A DNA stretch of 64,000 nucleotides from Candidatus Gastranaerophilales bacterium (lineage in GTDB: Bacteria; Cyanobacteriota; Vampirovibrionia; Gastranaerophilales; Gastranaerophilaceae). The stretch spans positions 1 through 64,000 of the forward strand of contig CAJOKJ010000005.1 of NCBI GenBank assembly GCA_905235155.1. The letters are read 5' to 3'. How positions within the stretch are numbered: the first letter of the stretch is position 1; every line of letters starts with the position of its first letter. The notes below the pieces were generated by a model. That model made no database searches. It was given only the letters and a program-made list of their open reading frames with translations, and was not told the origin of the DNA. Made by a program: the position numbers and the translations under genes. Shown here one piece after another: positions 11,131 through 22,070 of this stretch.

Positions 11131-12090
11131 ATGACTGAAAGAAAATTAGTCGGAACAAACGAAATGTTTAAAAAAGCATTAGCAGGCGGATATGCTATTG
11201 GTGCTTACAACGTAAACAACATGGAAATTTTACAAGGTATTGCAGAAGCTGCTGAAGAAACTCGTTCACCAATTATTTTGCAAGTTTCAGCAGGTGCCAG
11301 AAAATATGCAAACCAAACATACTTAATTAAATTAGTAGAAGCAGCATTAGCTACAACAACAGTGCCTATCGCTTTACACTTAGATCACGGTGCTGATTTT
11401 GAAATTTGCAAGGCTTGTATTGACGGTGGTTTCTCATCTGTTATGATTGACGGTTCAAGATTCCCATTCGAAGAAAACGTTAAAGTTACAAAACAAGTTG
11501 TTGAATATGCTCACGAAAGAGGCGTTTCAGTAGAAGCAGAACTTGGTAAATTAGCAGGTGTTGAAGATGATGTTAACGTTTCTGCAAAAGATGCTAAATA
11601 TACAAATGTTAAAGAGGCAGTTGAATTTGTAAAACAAACAGGATGTGATTCATTAGCAATTGCTATCGGTACATCTCACGGGGCTTACAAATTTAAAGGC
11701 GAAGCTAAATTAGACTTTGAAAGATTAAAAGAAATCAAAGACGCATTAAAAGAAGCAGGTTTTGGTGATTATCCTATCGTATTACACGGTTCATCATCAG
11801 TTCCAAAAGAATTTGTAGAAAAATGTAACAAATTTGGCGGTAACTTGCCTGATGCACAAGGTGTTCCTGAAGATATGTTAAACTACGCTTCTAAACATGG
11901 TGTTGCAAAAATTAATATTGATACAGACTTACGTTTAGCAATGACTTCAACTATCAGAGAATTCTTTATTGAACACCCTGAAAAATTCGACCCTCGTGAA
12001 TATATGGGACCTGGCAGAACTGCTGTTAAAGAAATGGTTATGCACAAAATGAGAGATGTATTAGGTACAGCAGGACACGCTGACGACTAA
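11131..12090 (+). CDS. fba: class II fructose-1,6-bisphosphate aldolase
   Basis: GAYNVNNMEILQGI, ALHLDHGADFE, VLHGSSSVP motifs. Confidence 0.95.
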   Translation: MTERKLVGTNEMFKKALAGGYAIGAYNVNNMEILQGIAEAAEETRSPIILQVSAGARKYANQTYLIKLVEAALATTTVPIALHLDHGADFEICKACIDGGFSSVMIDGSRFPFEENVKVTKQVVEYAHERGVSVEAELGKLAGVEDDVNVSAKDAKYTNVKEAVEFVKQTGCDSLAIAIGTSHGAYKFKGEAKLDFERLKEIKDALKEAGFGDYPIVLHGSSSVPKEFVEKCNKFGGNLPDAQGVPEDMLNYASKHGVAKINIDTDLRLAMTSTIREFFIEHPEKFDPREYMGPGRTAVKEMVMHKMRDVLGTAGHADD

Positions 12091-12111
12091 TAAATTTCTT
12101 ATATAAATTCA

Positions 12112-12149
12112 AACAGACTTTTGTTTTTCAAAAGTCTGTTTTTTTTTTT
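12112..12149 (+). terminator. rho-independent terminator
   Basis: aacagacttttg...caaaagtctgtt followed by a T tract. Confidence 0.9.
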
Positions 12150-12176
12150 ATGCGTGAACATAATTCTTTTTACGTT

Positions 12177-13018
12177 TTATCTGTTTGCACCAACCAGCAT
12201 TAGTGCAATATTTGGATTTTGGTTTGCGGTAGATAGCAGGCTTGATGTTGTTTGCTGTAAAATTTGAAATTTAATATAATTACTGCTTTCTTCTTCAAAA
12301 TCCGCATCTTTTATTACTGAATGAGTGCTTACTTTTGAAATAGATTGAACTTGTTGATAATCCATTGTTGAATTAAGAATATTTGAAGTTGCACCTAATT
12401 CAGTTTGTTTTTTTGTTATTTTGTTTATCATTGTGTCTATTTTATTCAATGAGCGTTTCGCACTATATTCTGTTGCTATATTTAAATTAAATGCAGACAT
12501 GTCAAAACCGGTATTAACCGATATTACGGAATTGTCATCATTATTAATTCCAACTTGCAGATTAAATGTTTGGTCGCTGTTCTGGTATTTATCAATATTC
12601 ATTGCGTCTTCAAGTGAAATTAGAGCAGAATTATTTTTTATCTGTTCTTCTGTCGGGGTATCAAGTCCACTTCCAATTGGGTTTATACCACCGTTTATTA
12701 CAGAGTTATATTCATTGTTAGTTAATGTTCCTGTTTCATATTTTCCAAGAAAACTTCCAGTACTTCCTGAACCGGATACTTTACTTACGGTTTTTGAAGA
12801 ATCGATTATTGTACCTGAATGGTTATAACCGACAAGTCCACCGACAATACCGCCAATATAATCATTTGCGGTTATAATACCTGAAACATAATATTTACTT
12901 ACACTTGCTTCTTCAATGTTGTTACCTGCAATGCCACCAACATTGTTATTTGCCGTAATATTTATATCCGCATTGCAGGACACTATTTCGGAATGATTAT
13001 TAAATCCTACAAGTCCGC
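12177..13018 (-). pseudogene. 5'-truncated GLUG-motif surface protein remnant
   Basis: GGLVGFNNHSEIVSCNADINITANNNVGGIAGNN...GGLVGYNHSGTI GLUG-like repeats; reading frame continues upstream of the annotated ATG to ~13018, then meets an in-frame TGA with no signal peptide. Confidence 0.6.
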
Positions 13019-13207
13019 CTCAAATCTGAAGTCATCAATCCATTGACCCGAAGTTCAACTTTATGTAAGTACCACATGACTTTCAAATGATAACAATTGT
13101 CCATAAGTTTGTTAAATGTTTGTTACATTATGCTTTGTTTTAAATTTTTATTTTTTTGTTTTAGTGTGTTAAAATAATTTTGAAACATAAAGAAGTAAGG
13201 GGAACAA

Positions 13208-15678
13208 ATGAATAAAGAGTATTTTCCGCAAGAAATAGAAAAAAAATGGCAAAAGGTTTGGGAAGAAAATAATACTTTTCATACTCCAAACGATAGTAAC
13301 AAGCCAAAATATTACGCATTGTCCATGTTTCCGTATCCAAGCGGTAAACTTCACATGGGACATGTTAGAAATTATACAATTACAGACGTTATTGCACGAT
13401 TCAAAAAAGCACAAGGTTATAATGTTTTACATCCAATGGGCTGGGATAGCTTTGGGTTGCCTGCTGAAAATGCGGCTATGAAACATGGTGCAGACCCTGC
13501 AAAATGGACTGATGAAAATATTGCTTATATGACAAAGCAATTAAAGATGCTTGGTTTGTCTTATGACTGGGCTCGTGAAGTTGCAACTTGTAAACCTGAA
13601 TATTACAAATGGACTCAATGGTTATTTTTACAACTTTATAAAAAAGGTTTAGCATACAAAAAAGAAGCCGCAGTAAACTGGTGTGATGAATGTGGTACGG
13701 TTCTTGCAAATGAACAGGTTATTGACGGTAAATGCTGGCGTTGTGATAGTGTTGTAGAAAAGAAATATCTTTCACAATGGTTCTTGAAAATTACAGATTA
13801 CGCTGACAGATTGCTTCAAGACCTTGATAAACTTGACGGTTGGGGAGATAATGTTAAGACAATGCAGGCAAATTGGATTGGAAAATCTCATGGTGCGATT
13901 TTGAAATTCAAAGTCGTTGAAAAAGACCTTGAAATTCCTGTTTATACAACACGTCCTGACACTGTTCACGGGGTAACATATTTGGTTGTTGCACCGGAAT
14001 ATAAAGATATTGAACTTCTTACAACAGACGAAAATAAACAAGCTGTCGAAGAATACAGAGCAAATGCCCGTAAATTAACAGAAATAGAAAGACTTTCAAC
14101 CGATAGAGTTAAGACGGGTGTACCTTTGGGAACTCATGCAATAAATCCGTTTACCGGTGAACAATTCCCACTTTGGACTGCTGATTATGCACTTGTCGAA
14201 TACGGAACAGGTGCAGTTATGGCTGTTCCTACGCATGATGAAAGGGACTATGCTTTTGCTAAAAAATATAATCTTCCAATGAAAGTCGTTATTGAAAATC
14301 CTGAAAACCCTTCAAAATGTGAAAATTCTGCATATACAGAAGCAGGAGTTCTTGTAAATTCAGGTGAATTTAACGGAATGAAAAACGAAGATGCAAAAAA
14401 AGCAATCACTCAATATGCTGTGGATAAAGGTTTTGGAGAATTTAAAACTCAATTCAGATTAAGAGATTGGCTTGTTTCACGTCAAAGATATTGGGGTGCA
14501 CCTATTCCTGTTGTATATTGTGATAAATGTGGTATTCAGCCTGTTCCTGAAGACCAATTACCTGTTTTATTACCAACGGATGTAGACTTTTCTGTTGTTG
14601 GTAAATCTCCAATTACGACTTCCAAAACATTTAAAGATACGGTTTGTCCTGTTTGTGGCGGGCATGCTGTTCGTGAAACCGATACAATGGATACTTTTGT
14701 ATGCTCAAGTTGGTATTACTTAAGATATTCTGATGCGAGAAATTCGGAAAAATGCTTTGATAAAGAATTAGTAGATAAGTGGCTGCCAGTCGACCAATAT
14801 GTTGGTGGTATTGAACACGCAATTTTGCACTTGCTTTATTCAAGATTTTTTACAAAAGCGTTGTATGATTTAGGCTTGGTTGGTTTTGATGAACCGTTTA
14901 AAAATCTTTTAACTCAAGGTATGGTTTTAAAAGACGGTTCAAAAATGTCAAAATCTAAAGGTAATACTGTTGATCCGGATGAAATATTCCAAAATTACGG
15001 AGCAGACACGGCAAGATTATTCATTCTTTCAGATTCACCTCCTGCACGTGATTTTGATTGGTCTGATGCCGGTGTTGAAGGCTGCTACAAATTCCTAAAC
15101 AGAGTTTGGAGAATGATTGCATCTAATCAAGACAAAATTTCGCTTGATTATGTTATCCCTGAAACACGTTCAAAAGTTAACGATGATTTAATTCGCATGG
15201 TTCATATTTCGATAAAAGGTATTACAAATGATATTTCAAATGATTTTCAATTCAATACCGTAATATCAAAATACAGAGAACTTCAAATTATATTTCTGAT
15301 TGGACAAATAAAGCACAATGGACTGATGAAGATAAAAATGTATTCAGTTTTGCCGTAATTACGTTAATTAAATTAATGTCGCCGGTTGCAGTTCACATGT
15401 GCGAAGAAATTTGGACTTCTTTAGGTGCAAAAACTTCTATCCACGAAGAAAAATGGTGCGAATGGGACGAAAATCTTGCAAAATCAAGCTCTATAACCCT
15501 AGTTGTTCAAATAAACGGCAAAGTAAGAGATAAAATAGAAGTTGATGAAGGATTAGACCAAGAGGAATTAAAGAAAATTGCTCTTGAAAGTCCAAAAGCA
15601 AAATCAGGTATTGAAGGCAAAACTGTTGTTAAAGTTATTGTAGTACCTAAAAAACTTGTTAATATTGTTGTAAAATAG
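13208..15678 (+). CDS. leuS: leucyl-tRNA synthetase, split by an apparent 1-nt deletion near 15281-15284
   Basis: HMGHVRNYT (HIGH), [12 protein letters not shown] (KMSKS); coding resumes in another frame as [41 protein letters not shown]..., to the end of ORF 15376-15678. Confidence 0.93.
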
Positions 15679-15782
15679 TAAATAGAAAGGGTTGTTTTAT
15701 AAAATTTAATAACCCTTTTTTATTGTACACAATAATATTTGTTTGTGTTATCATTCTGTAATAAGATGAAAAGGATAGGAAA

Positions 15783-16790
15783 ATGGGATTAACGACATAT
15801 TTAGGAATAGATGTAGGTTCGGTAACAACAAAACTGGCATTAGTTGATGAAAACGGTAAATACGTTGACAGTTATATGCTTCGTACAGCAGGTAAACCTG
15901 TTATGGCTGTTCAAAAAGGATTAAATCAATTAAAATTACAGGCAACTCAAGAATATGACGTAAAAGGTGTTGGTACAACAGGTAGTGGTCGTAATCTTGC
16001 AGGTGCATTGGTTGGTGCAGATATTGTTAAAAACGAAATTACCGCTCACGCAGTTGCTGCCAGTATAAATATACCGGGTGTTCAAACTATTCTTGAAATT
16101 GGCGGACAAGACAGTAAAATTATTATTTTACGTGACGGTATTGTTACGGATTTTGCTATGAATACCGTTTGTGCCGCAGGTACGGGAAGTTTCTTAGACC
16201 ATCAGGCACAACGTTTGAATGTTCCTATTGAAGAATTTGGTGATACGGCATTGCAATCCACAAATGCTCGTATTGCGGGTCGTTGCGGTGTGTTTGCGGA
16301 AAGTGATTTAATTCACAAACAACAATTGGGATATCCTGTTGAAGATTTATTATATGGTTTATGTCAAGCATTAGTTAGAAATTATCTTGCAAATTTAGCT
16401 TTAGGAAAAGATTTGCTTCCTACAATCTCATTTCAAGGTGGTGTTGCAACAAATAAAGGTATGGTTAAAGCATTTGAAGAAACCTTAGGTACTTCAATTG
16501 TTGTTCCTGAGCATCATCAAACTATGGGTGCTATTGGTGCTGCCCTATTGGCAATGGAAAATCATCAATATACAAATAAAGAAACAACTTTCAGAGGTTG
16601 GGAAGTTGGTGATATGCATTTTGCTTCTATTACTTGTGATTGTAACGGTTGTTCTAATCAATGTGAAGTTATTACGATAGTAGAAGGTCTTGACGAACAT
16701 AACCACCCGCATTATGAAAATATCAAAGATATTCAAGGTAATATTATTGCTCGTTGGGGTGGAACTTGCGGACGTTGGGATATTGCTTAG
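15783..16790 (+). CDS. acyl-CoA dehydratase activase (BadF/BadG/BcrA/BcrD ATPase family)
   Basis: YLGIDVGSVTTKLALVDENG, EIGGQDSKII, CAAGTGSFLDHQAQRL. Confidence 0.9.
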   Translation: MGLTTYLGIDVGSVTTKLALVDENGKYVDSYMLRTAGKPVMAVQKGLNQLKLQATQEYDVKGVGTTGSGRNLAGALVGADIVKNEITAHAVAASINIPGVQTILEIGGQDSKIIILRDGIVTDFAMNTVCAAGTGSFLDHQAQRLNVPIEEFGDTALQSTNARIAGRCGVFAESDLIHKQQLGYPVEDLLYGLCQALVRNYLANLALGKDLLPTISFQGGVATNKGMVKAFEETLGTSIVVPEHHQTMGAIGAALLAMENHQYTNKETTFRGWEVGDMHFASITCDCNGCSNQCEVITIVEGLDEHNHPHYENIKDIQGNIIARWGGTCGRWDIA

Positions 16791-16793
16791 GTA

Positions 16794-17810
16794 ATGAACA
16801 ATAATACCGAAAATCAATTTAAAAAATTTCTTATAATTATAGTTTTAGTTTCGGCTTCAATACTATATATTATTGTAAAGCCTGATTTTTTAGGTGCTTC
16901 AAATAATAAAAACGGATTGAAATTATCATCTCAAAAACCATGGCAGGAAGAATTTGCAGAAGATAATGACGAAATTGATGATGTTGATATTCAATTAACC
17001 TATACTGAAAACAGATTTAAAAATGAAGAAGAAGAAAAAAAATCGTTTTTTGATATGTCTGAAAAATATAATGAAGATTATTGGGTTACCGGAAATATTC
17101 CTATTAATCCTATGAGCGATTTTAATAATAAAACAAGAAACGATATTTACAAAATAAGAAAAAATTTTGTAGATGAAAGTATGTTTAAAAATAAAAAATA
17201 TAAGCCTTCTGATGATGTTTTTGGACAAATTGCAGATAATAAGCCTTGGATTAGTATTGATGCTTTGACTTGCTATGGAAAAGGTCCAAATGCTTACAAG
17301 GGTTTGTCAGAAGAAAGCAGATATATTAATAATCCTACAATGTTAATCGGACTTGATAGGGTAAATTTTGATGCTAAACCTAAAACTCAGTGTTCTGTTA
17401 TTGATTATTTAATGCCTGTTAAAATAAATTATTCAAAAGATGATAATTTGCTGAAAGTTTTGTTTGAAGTTTCTAAATATAAAGGTGATTTGGGTACTGA
17501 ATTTTTATTAAAAGGTTTAAATGCAAAAGATTTAGGCTTTACTTATGCTTATGCCGATAAAACTGAAAATGTTGTATTTTTACAACAAGATACAAATATT
17601 TCAAAAGATATTCAAGTATTTAAAGATTTTATTCATCTGGGTACTGTTTGCGGTGTAAAAGGTGGTTGTAATAACGGTTCACCTTTTCAAAAAGAATTAA
17701 ATTATACAGTTATGAAATATCCGGCTTCCATTCATTTTAAATTGTGGAAAAAGAAGCCAAAGAATAAGGAGTCAAAAGAAGATATTAATTATTTGATTAT
17801 ATTAAAATAA
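16794..17810 (+). CDS. hypothetical single-pass membrane protein
   Basis: 338-aa ORF starting 4 nt after the preceding stop; N-terminal TM helix. Confidence 0.65.
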   Translation: MNNNTENQFKKFLIIIVLVSASILYIIVKPDFLGASNNKNGLKLSSQKPWQEEFAEDNDEIDDVDIQLTYTENRFKNEEEEKKSFFDMSEKYNEDYWVTGNIPINPMSDFNNKTRNDIYKIRKNFVDESMFKNKKYKPSDDVFGQIADNKPWISIDALTCYGKGPNAYKGLSEESRYINNPTMLIGLDRVNFDAKPKTQCSVIDYLMPVKINYSKDDNLLKVLFEVSKYKGDLGTEFLLKGLNAKDLGFTYAYADKTENVVFLQQDTNISKDIQVFKDFIHLGTVCGVKGGCNNGSPFQKELNYTVMKYPASIHFKLWKKKPKNKESKEDINYLIILK

Positions 17811-17844
17811 TATTATATAATCACTTTAAGTAAGGAGATTTATT

Positions 17845-18483
17845 TTGAAATTATTTGAATTTGTTATAGAAATTTTAAGTTGGCTATATATTCCTTTTAT
17901 AATTTTTGTGTTTGCTTATTTAATCGGTTCTATACCGACAGGTTATTTGATAGTAAAAGCAAAAACAGGTAAGGATATCAGAGAAATAGGTTCCGGCTCA
18001 ACAGGAGCAACTAATGTTAAAAGAGTTTTAGGTACTCCCTATTTTTTTCTTGTAATGGTTCTTGATGCATTAAAAGGTGCGTTACCTGTCGTTTTAGCGG
18101 CTATATTTGTAAGCTTTAAGGCTCAATGGGGGTTACCTCCGGTAATTGCTGCTGTTGCTGTAATTTTAGGTCATAGCAAGCCTGTTTATTTGAAATTTAG
18201 AGGTGGAAAATCTGTTGCAACAGGTGTTGGTACGATTTTGGCATTAAATTGGGTAGTTGGTTTAATCGTGGCTGCTGTTTGGGGTGTAATTACTTATACA
18301 ACTAAATATGTTTCAGTAGGTTCTATAATTGCAGTTGCTTTAGCACCTGTTTTGATGTTCGTATTTCATCAACCGATAGCATACGTAATTTATTGTACCA
18401 TTGGTGCTGCTTATATTATTTATTTGCATAGAGAGAATATTAAACGTTTAATTAAAGGTGAAGAAAATAAAGTAAGAAAATAA
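17845..18483 (+). CDS. plsY: glycerol-3-phosphate acyltransferase (TTG start)
   Basis: YLIGSIPTGYLIVK...EIGSGSTGATNVKRVLG, KFRGGKSVATGVG. Confidence 0.95.
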   Translation: MKLFEFVIEILSWLYIPFIIFVFAYLIGSIPTGYLIVKAKTGKDIREIGSGSTGATNVKRVLGTPYFFLVMVLDALKGALPVVLAAIFVSFKAQWGLPPVIAAVAVILGHSKPVYLKFRGGKSVATGVGTILALNWVVGLIVAAVWGVITYTTKYVSVGSIIAVALAPVLMFVFHQPIAYVIYCTIGAAYIIYLHRENIKRLIKGEENKVRK

Positions 18484-18530
18484 TATAACTAATTGATTGC
18501 CTTTATGAAAAAAATAATTACAATAAAGGT

Positions 18531-19091
18531 ATGAAAAAATTATTACTTTTATTTATTTTATTTATATGTTCAAGTCAATTTGTGCTTGCAGATATTGATT
18601 ATGTGCGTATTTATAATAGTTTAGAGGAGCCGACTTTCAAATATATTCATGGAATTGACCCGGATCAATTTTATGATATAAAAAATTATGCTTGGGCTCC
18701 GTATCCTCTATTTAGGCTTAATCAAGAAGTTTATTTTAAGAAGCAAAAAATTGAACCGGGATATTATCTTTTGACACCACGTGAACATGATGGTAAATGG
18801 TATGTTTTATTTAAAGAAAATGGCGTTGTAAAGGCAACAATACCTTGTTATAAAGAAGAAATTGTGCCACCGGATTTTTATGAGCAAAATTTGCCAAAAG
18901 AAAAACTTACACCTTCTCAAAAAATTCATATTGGTTTTATACATTTAGTTGGTAAGGCAAATTCTGCAAAGCGTAAAAAATCTCCAAATACATTTTTGGA
19001 GATTGATGATATAGACAATGATTTTATTTCGATGACAATATATTATGGCTCAAAACGATATTATATATTGTTACGTTCAAAGATGTTGTAA
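18531..19091 (+). CDS. hypothetical secreted protein
   Basis: 186 aa with N-terminal signal peptide MKKLLLLFILFICSSQFVLA. Confidence 0.6.
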   Translation: MKKLLLLFILFICSSQFVLADIDYVRIYNSLEEPTFKYIHGIDPDQFYDIKNYAWAPYPLFRLNQEVYFKKQKIEPGYYLLTPREHDGKWYVLFKENGVVKATIPCYKEEIVPPDFYEQNLPKEKLTPSQKIHIGFIHLVGKANSAKRKKSPNTFLEIDDIDNDFISMTIYYGSKRYYILLRSKML

Positions 19092-19119
19092 AAAAAGAGA
19101 GATTTAAATCTCTCTTTTT
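19092..19119. terminator. bidirectional terminator hairpin
   Basis: aaaaagagagattt/aaatctctcttttt. Confidence 0.75.
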
Positions 19120-19122
19120 GTT

Positions 19123-19503
19123 TTATTCTAAACCTTCGTCATCTTCTTTAATTTTATCAATAACCATTTTAGCCATTTCTTTTGCGATAATGCTTTGAGT
19201 TGCTTCAGGGCAATTTTGTAACATGGTCATTGCAGTTTTTAGAGTTCCGTCAATATCGTACCAACGACCGTTTCTTGAATCACTTTGACCTGATTGAACT
19301 GCGGAAATAACATCTTCAACAGATTCGTATTTATCATTTTCAATATTATGTTCAATAATAATTTTAATCAAATTTAGTGCAATTCTGATTTGAGTGTCAT
19401 CGTCAGAATGTTCTAAAGTATTCATAGCTTGAGATAAAACAGGGTCTTTATCATACCAACGACGTTTTTGATTTGAGTATTCTTCTTTCATTTCTTGTTC
19501 CAT
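19123..19503 (-). CDS. hypothetical protein with two internal ~40-aa repeats
   Basis: RRWYDKDPVLSQAMNTLE...ALNLIKIIIEHNI versus GRWYDIDGTLKTAMTMLQ...IAKEMAKMVIDKI; downstream of fixX. Confidence 0.65.
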   Translation of the reverse strand: MEQEMKEEYSNQKRRWYDKDPVLSQAMNTLEHSDDDTQIRIALNLIKIIIEHNIENDKYESVEDVISAVQSGQSDSRNGRWYDIDGTLKTAMTMLQNCPEATQSIIAKEMAKMVIDKIKEDDEGLE

Positions 19504-19518
19504 AAATGCCTCCTTTTA

Positions 19519-19809
19519 TTAGCCTTGTTTAAAAGTTACGCCTTTGTTGCCTTTTGGATATTTCCAATCAATACATTGCATATCGCAAGCAACTCTGCAC
19601 GCACCGCATTCAAGGCAATTTTCGTAATTTACTGTTAATGTATTTTTTTCTTCATCCCATTCCCATACTTGAGCGGGACAAACAAATGTACATGTCTTTC
19701 TGATACAATTTTTACATTTTTCAAGGTCAGGTGTCAAGTGCGAAATATTATCGCTAACATATTTTACTTTGAATAATTTATCATTCAAGCTCATTTTAAA
19801 ATCTCCCAA
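19519..19809 (-). CDS. fixX: FixX-like ferredoxin
   Basis: CLECGACRVACDMQCIDWKYPKGNKGVTFKQG; overlaps the fixC 3' end. Confidence 0.85.
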   Translation of the reverse strand: MGDFKMSLNDKLFKVKYVSDNISHLTPDLEKCKNCIRKTCTFVCPAQVWEWDEEKNTLTVNYENCLECGACRVACDMQCIDWKYPKGNKGVTFKQG

Positions 19810-21101
19810 AGTAGCTTTATCCCTGTAATACAGTCTTTTCCAAATTCAAGAATATTTCTGTCCGTAAAAAATGTTTTTATGAAGTTTCTAAACTTATCTC
19901 GTTTTACAATTCCATCAACTGAAGTAAACATCTCAAAGAATGAATTAATTTTTTCAATATAATAACCCGTAAATGATTTTCTTCGTTTGTGCATTGAAGG
20001 CATTAAATTCTTATAGCAGCGTAAATCCTTCATTATGAATGAATTTTCTAATTTTTGTTTATATTCTTTTAAGCAGTCTGATGAATAATCATTTTTATTT
20101 AATGCTTCAATTGCTGTTTCTGCTGCGTATTTACCGCTTAGCATTGCAAGATTTGTGCCTTCCCAGTGAAGATTATTTACAAGCATTGCTGCATCACCAA
20201 CAACCATTACGCCATTATCGTATAATTTAGGAATTTTATTATATCCGCCTTCAGGAATTAAGTGTGCAGAATACTCAATTAATTCGCCATCTTTGATTAG
20301 AGGTGCAATTGAAGGATGAGATTTTAACTTATCTAAAAGGTCATAAGGTTTTAATTGTTTTTCGGATAATTCATCCAAAGCAACACCCAATCCTATTGTT
20401 ACTGAATTTTTATTTGTATATATATACCCGAGTCCGAGCATTTCGTTCATCGGATAGCCTACTATTTCGGTAATACAGCCTTCATCAGTATTAATATTAA
20501 ATCGTTCGTTAATTTTTTCTTCACTGATTTTTATAACTTCTTTTACACCTAATGCGACATCTTGCGGTTTTAAATCTTTTCTTAAACCTGTTTTTTTTGC
20601 AAGGAGTGAATTTACACCGTCTGCAAGAATTACAATGTCTGCGTAGTAATCTTCTAATTCGGTTTTTATACCAATAATTTTTTTATCTTCTATAATTAAA
20701 TCTTCAACAACTGTTTCGGTAACAATGGTTACACCTTCTTGTTTAGCTTGTTCTGCAAGCCAGCGGTCAAATTTCCCTCTTATAACCGTGTAACTGTTAG
20801 ACTTATTTTCTTTTTTTAAATGAGATATTGTAGTCGCATCTGTTTGAGTTAAAAGCATGTATTGATGTTTTACATTGTTTCTTTCAAGTGGTGCTGATTT
20901 CTCAAAATCAGGGAAAAGTTCTTTTACTGCACGGGTATATATTGCCCCGCCAAAAACATTTTTACTTCCGCAAAAGTTTCCTCGTTCAATTAAAACAACA
21001 TCTTTACCTGCTCTCGCAACAGTAATTGCAGCAGATATTCCTGCAATACCACCACCTACAACTATAACTTGAGTTTTATTTTCCATAAAAATATTATACA
21101 T
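19791..21101 (-). CDS. fixC: FixC-like electron-transfer flavoprotein:quinone oxidoreductase
   Basis: VIVVGGGIAGISAAITVARAGKDVVLIERG FAD motif; GDAAMLVNNLHWEGTNLAMLSGKYAAE. Confidence 0.88.
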   Translation of the reverse strand: MYNIFMENKTQVIVVGGGIAGISAAITVARAGKDVVLIERGNFCGSKNVFGGAIYTRAVKELFPDFEKSAPLERNNVKHQYMLLTQTDATTISHLKKENKSNSYTVIRGKFDRWLAEQAKQEGVTIVTETVVEDLIIEDKKIIGIKTELEDYYADIVILADGVNSLLAKKTGLRKDLKPQDVALGVKEVIKISEEKINERFNINTDEGCITEIVGYPMNEMLGLGYIYTNKNSVTIGLGVALDELSEKQLKPYDLLDKLKSHPSIAPLIKDGELIEYSAHLIPEGGYNKIPKLYDNGVMVVGDAAMLVNNLHWEGTNLAMLSGKYAAETAIEALNKNDYSSDCLKEYKQKLENSFIMKDLRCYKNLMPSMHKRRKSFTGYYIEKINSFFEMFTSVDGIVKRDKFRNFIKTFFTDRNILEFGKDCITGIKLLWEILK

Positions 21102-21131
21102 TATAAAAATATTTTGTGCTTTAATTAATTT

Positions 21132-22070
21132 ATGAATATTTTAGGAATATTACCTCATTCAATAGGCGGACGTTTAACAATTTCAAGTATTTTTGACGGC
21201 TTTGTGCAAAATGGTCATAATGTTGAGATATTTGACGAATTGAAACAAAATGATTTTTTAAATTTTATAAAAGACAAAAGTTATGATTATATTGTAGGAT
21301 ATGATTTTTCCGGGTTAAAATTAAAAGTTGATAACAATCTTGATATACCTTCAATAAATTATTTTTCAGATGTTATAGAAAGCAAAGCATCAGGTGTTGG
21401 TGATGATTGGGATAGGTATTTACCTTATTTAAATTTAGAGGATAATCATACTTTCTATTGGGATAGAGTATTAACGGAAAATTCTGAAATAAAAAATTTG
21501 CATTACTATCCGCATTTTGTAAATACAGATATTTATAAGTATCTGTATATTCAAAAAGAGTATGACGTAATGTTTGCAGGCAGATTAGATACTGATTTCA
21601 GGCTGAATTTTTTTATTGAATTAATGCAATATTTTCCAAATTTAAAATTTGCTTGGTATGCAATAGAAAAGCATTATAACGATGCTCTTGCAAGAACTGA
21701 CGAAAAAGATTTAATAAATAAATGCTACAAAGGGTTTATAGATAATGAAAAAGATATGGCCTTAGCAATAAATAAGTCTAAAATAGTATTTAATATGAAC
21801 TCACAGGGCATTTCATCTTTGAATTACAGAACTTTTCAAACTGTTGCTTGTAAAACTCTTATGATAAGTGATTTTAGAGAAGAAATAAATTTGTTTAAAG
21901 GCGATTTACCGTTTTACATAAATATTCAAGATTTGGCAGATAAAATAAATTATTATCTTGATAATGAAAAAGCCTATGAGTACACAACAAATAAGTGCCA
22001 TGAAACAGTATCAAAGCACTTAAATTCAAAAATTTGTGTGAAAAATATTTTGGATTTACTTGCAGGTTAG
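21132..22070 (+). CDS. CgeB-like glycosyltransferase
   Basis: DVMFAGRLDTDFRLNF...NMNSQGISSLNYRTFQTVACKTLMISDFREE. Confidence 0.65.
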   Translation: MNILGILPHSIGGRLTISSIFDGFVQNGHNVEIFDELKQNDFLNFIKDKSYDYIVGYDFSGLKLKVDNNLDIPSINYFSDVIESKASGVGDDWDRYLPYLNLEDNHTFYWDRVLTENSEIKNLHYYPHFVNTDIYKYLYIQKEYDVMFAGRLDTDFRLNFFIELMQYFPNLKFAWYAIEKHYNDALARTDEKDLINKCYKGFIDNEKDMALAINKSKIVFNMNSQGISSLNYRTFQTVACKTLMISDFREEINLFKGDLPFYINIQDLADKINYYLDNEKAYEYTTNKCHETVSKHLNSKICVKNILDLLAG

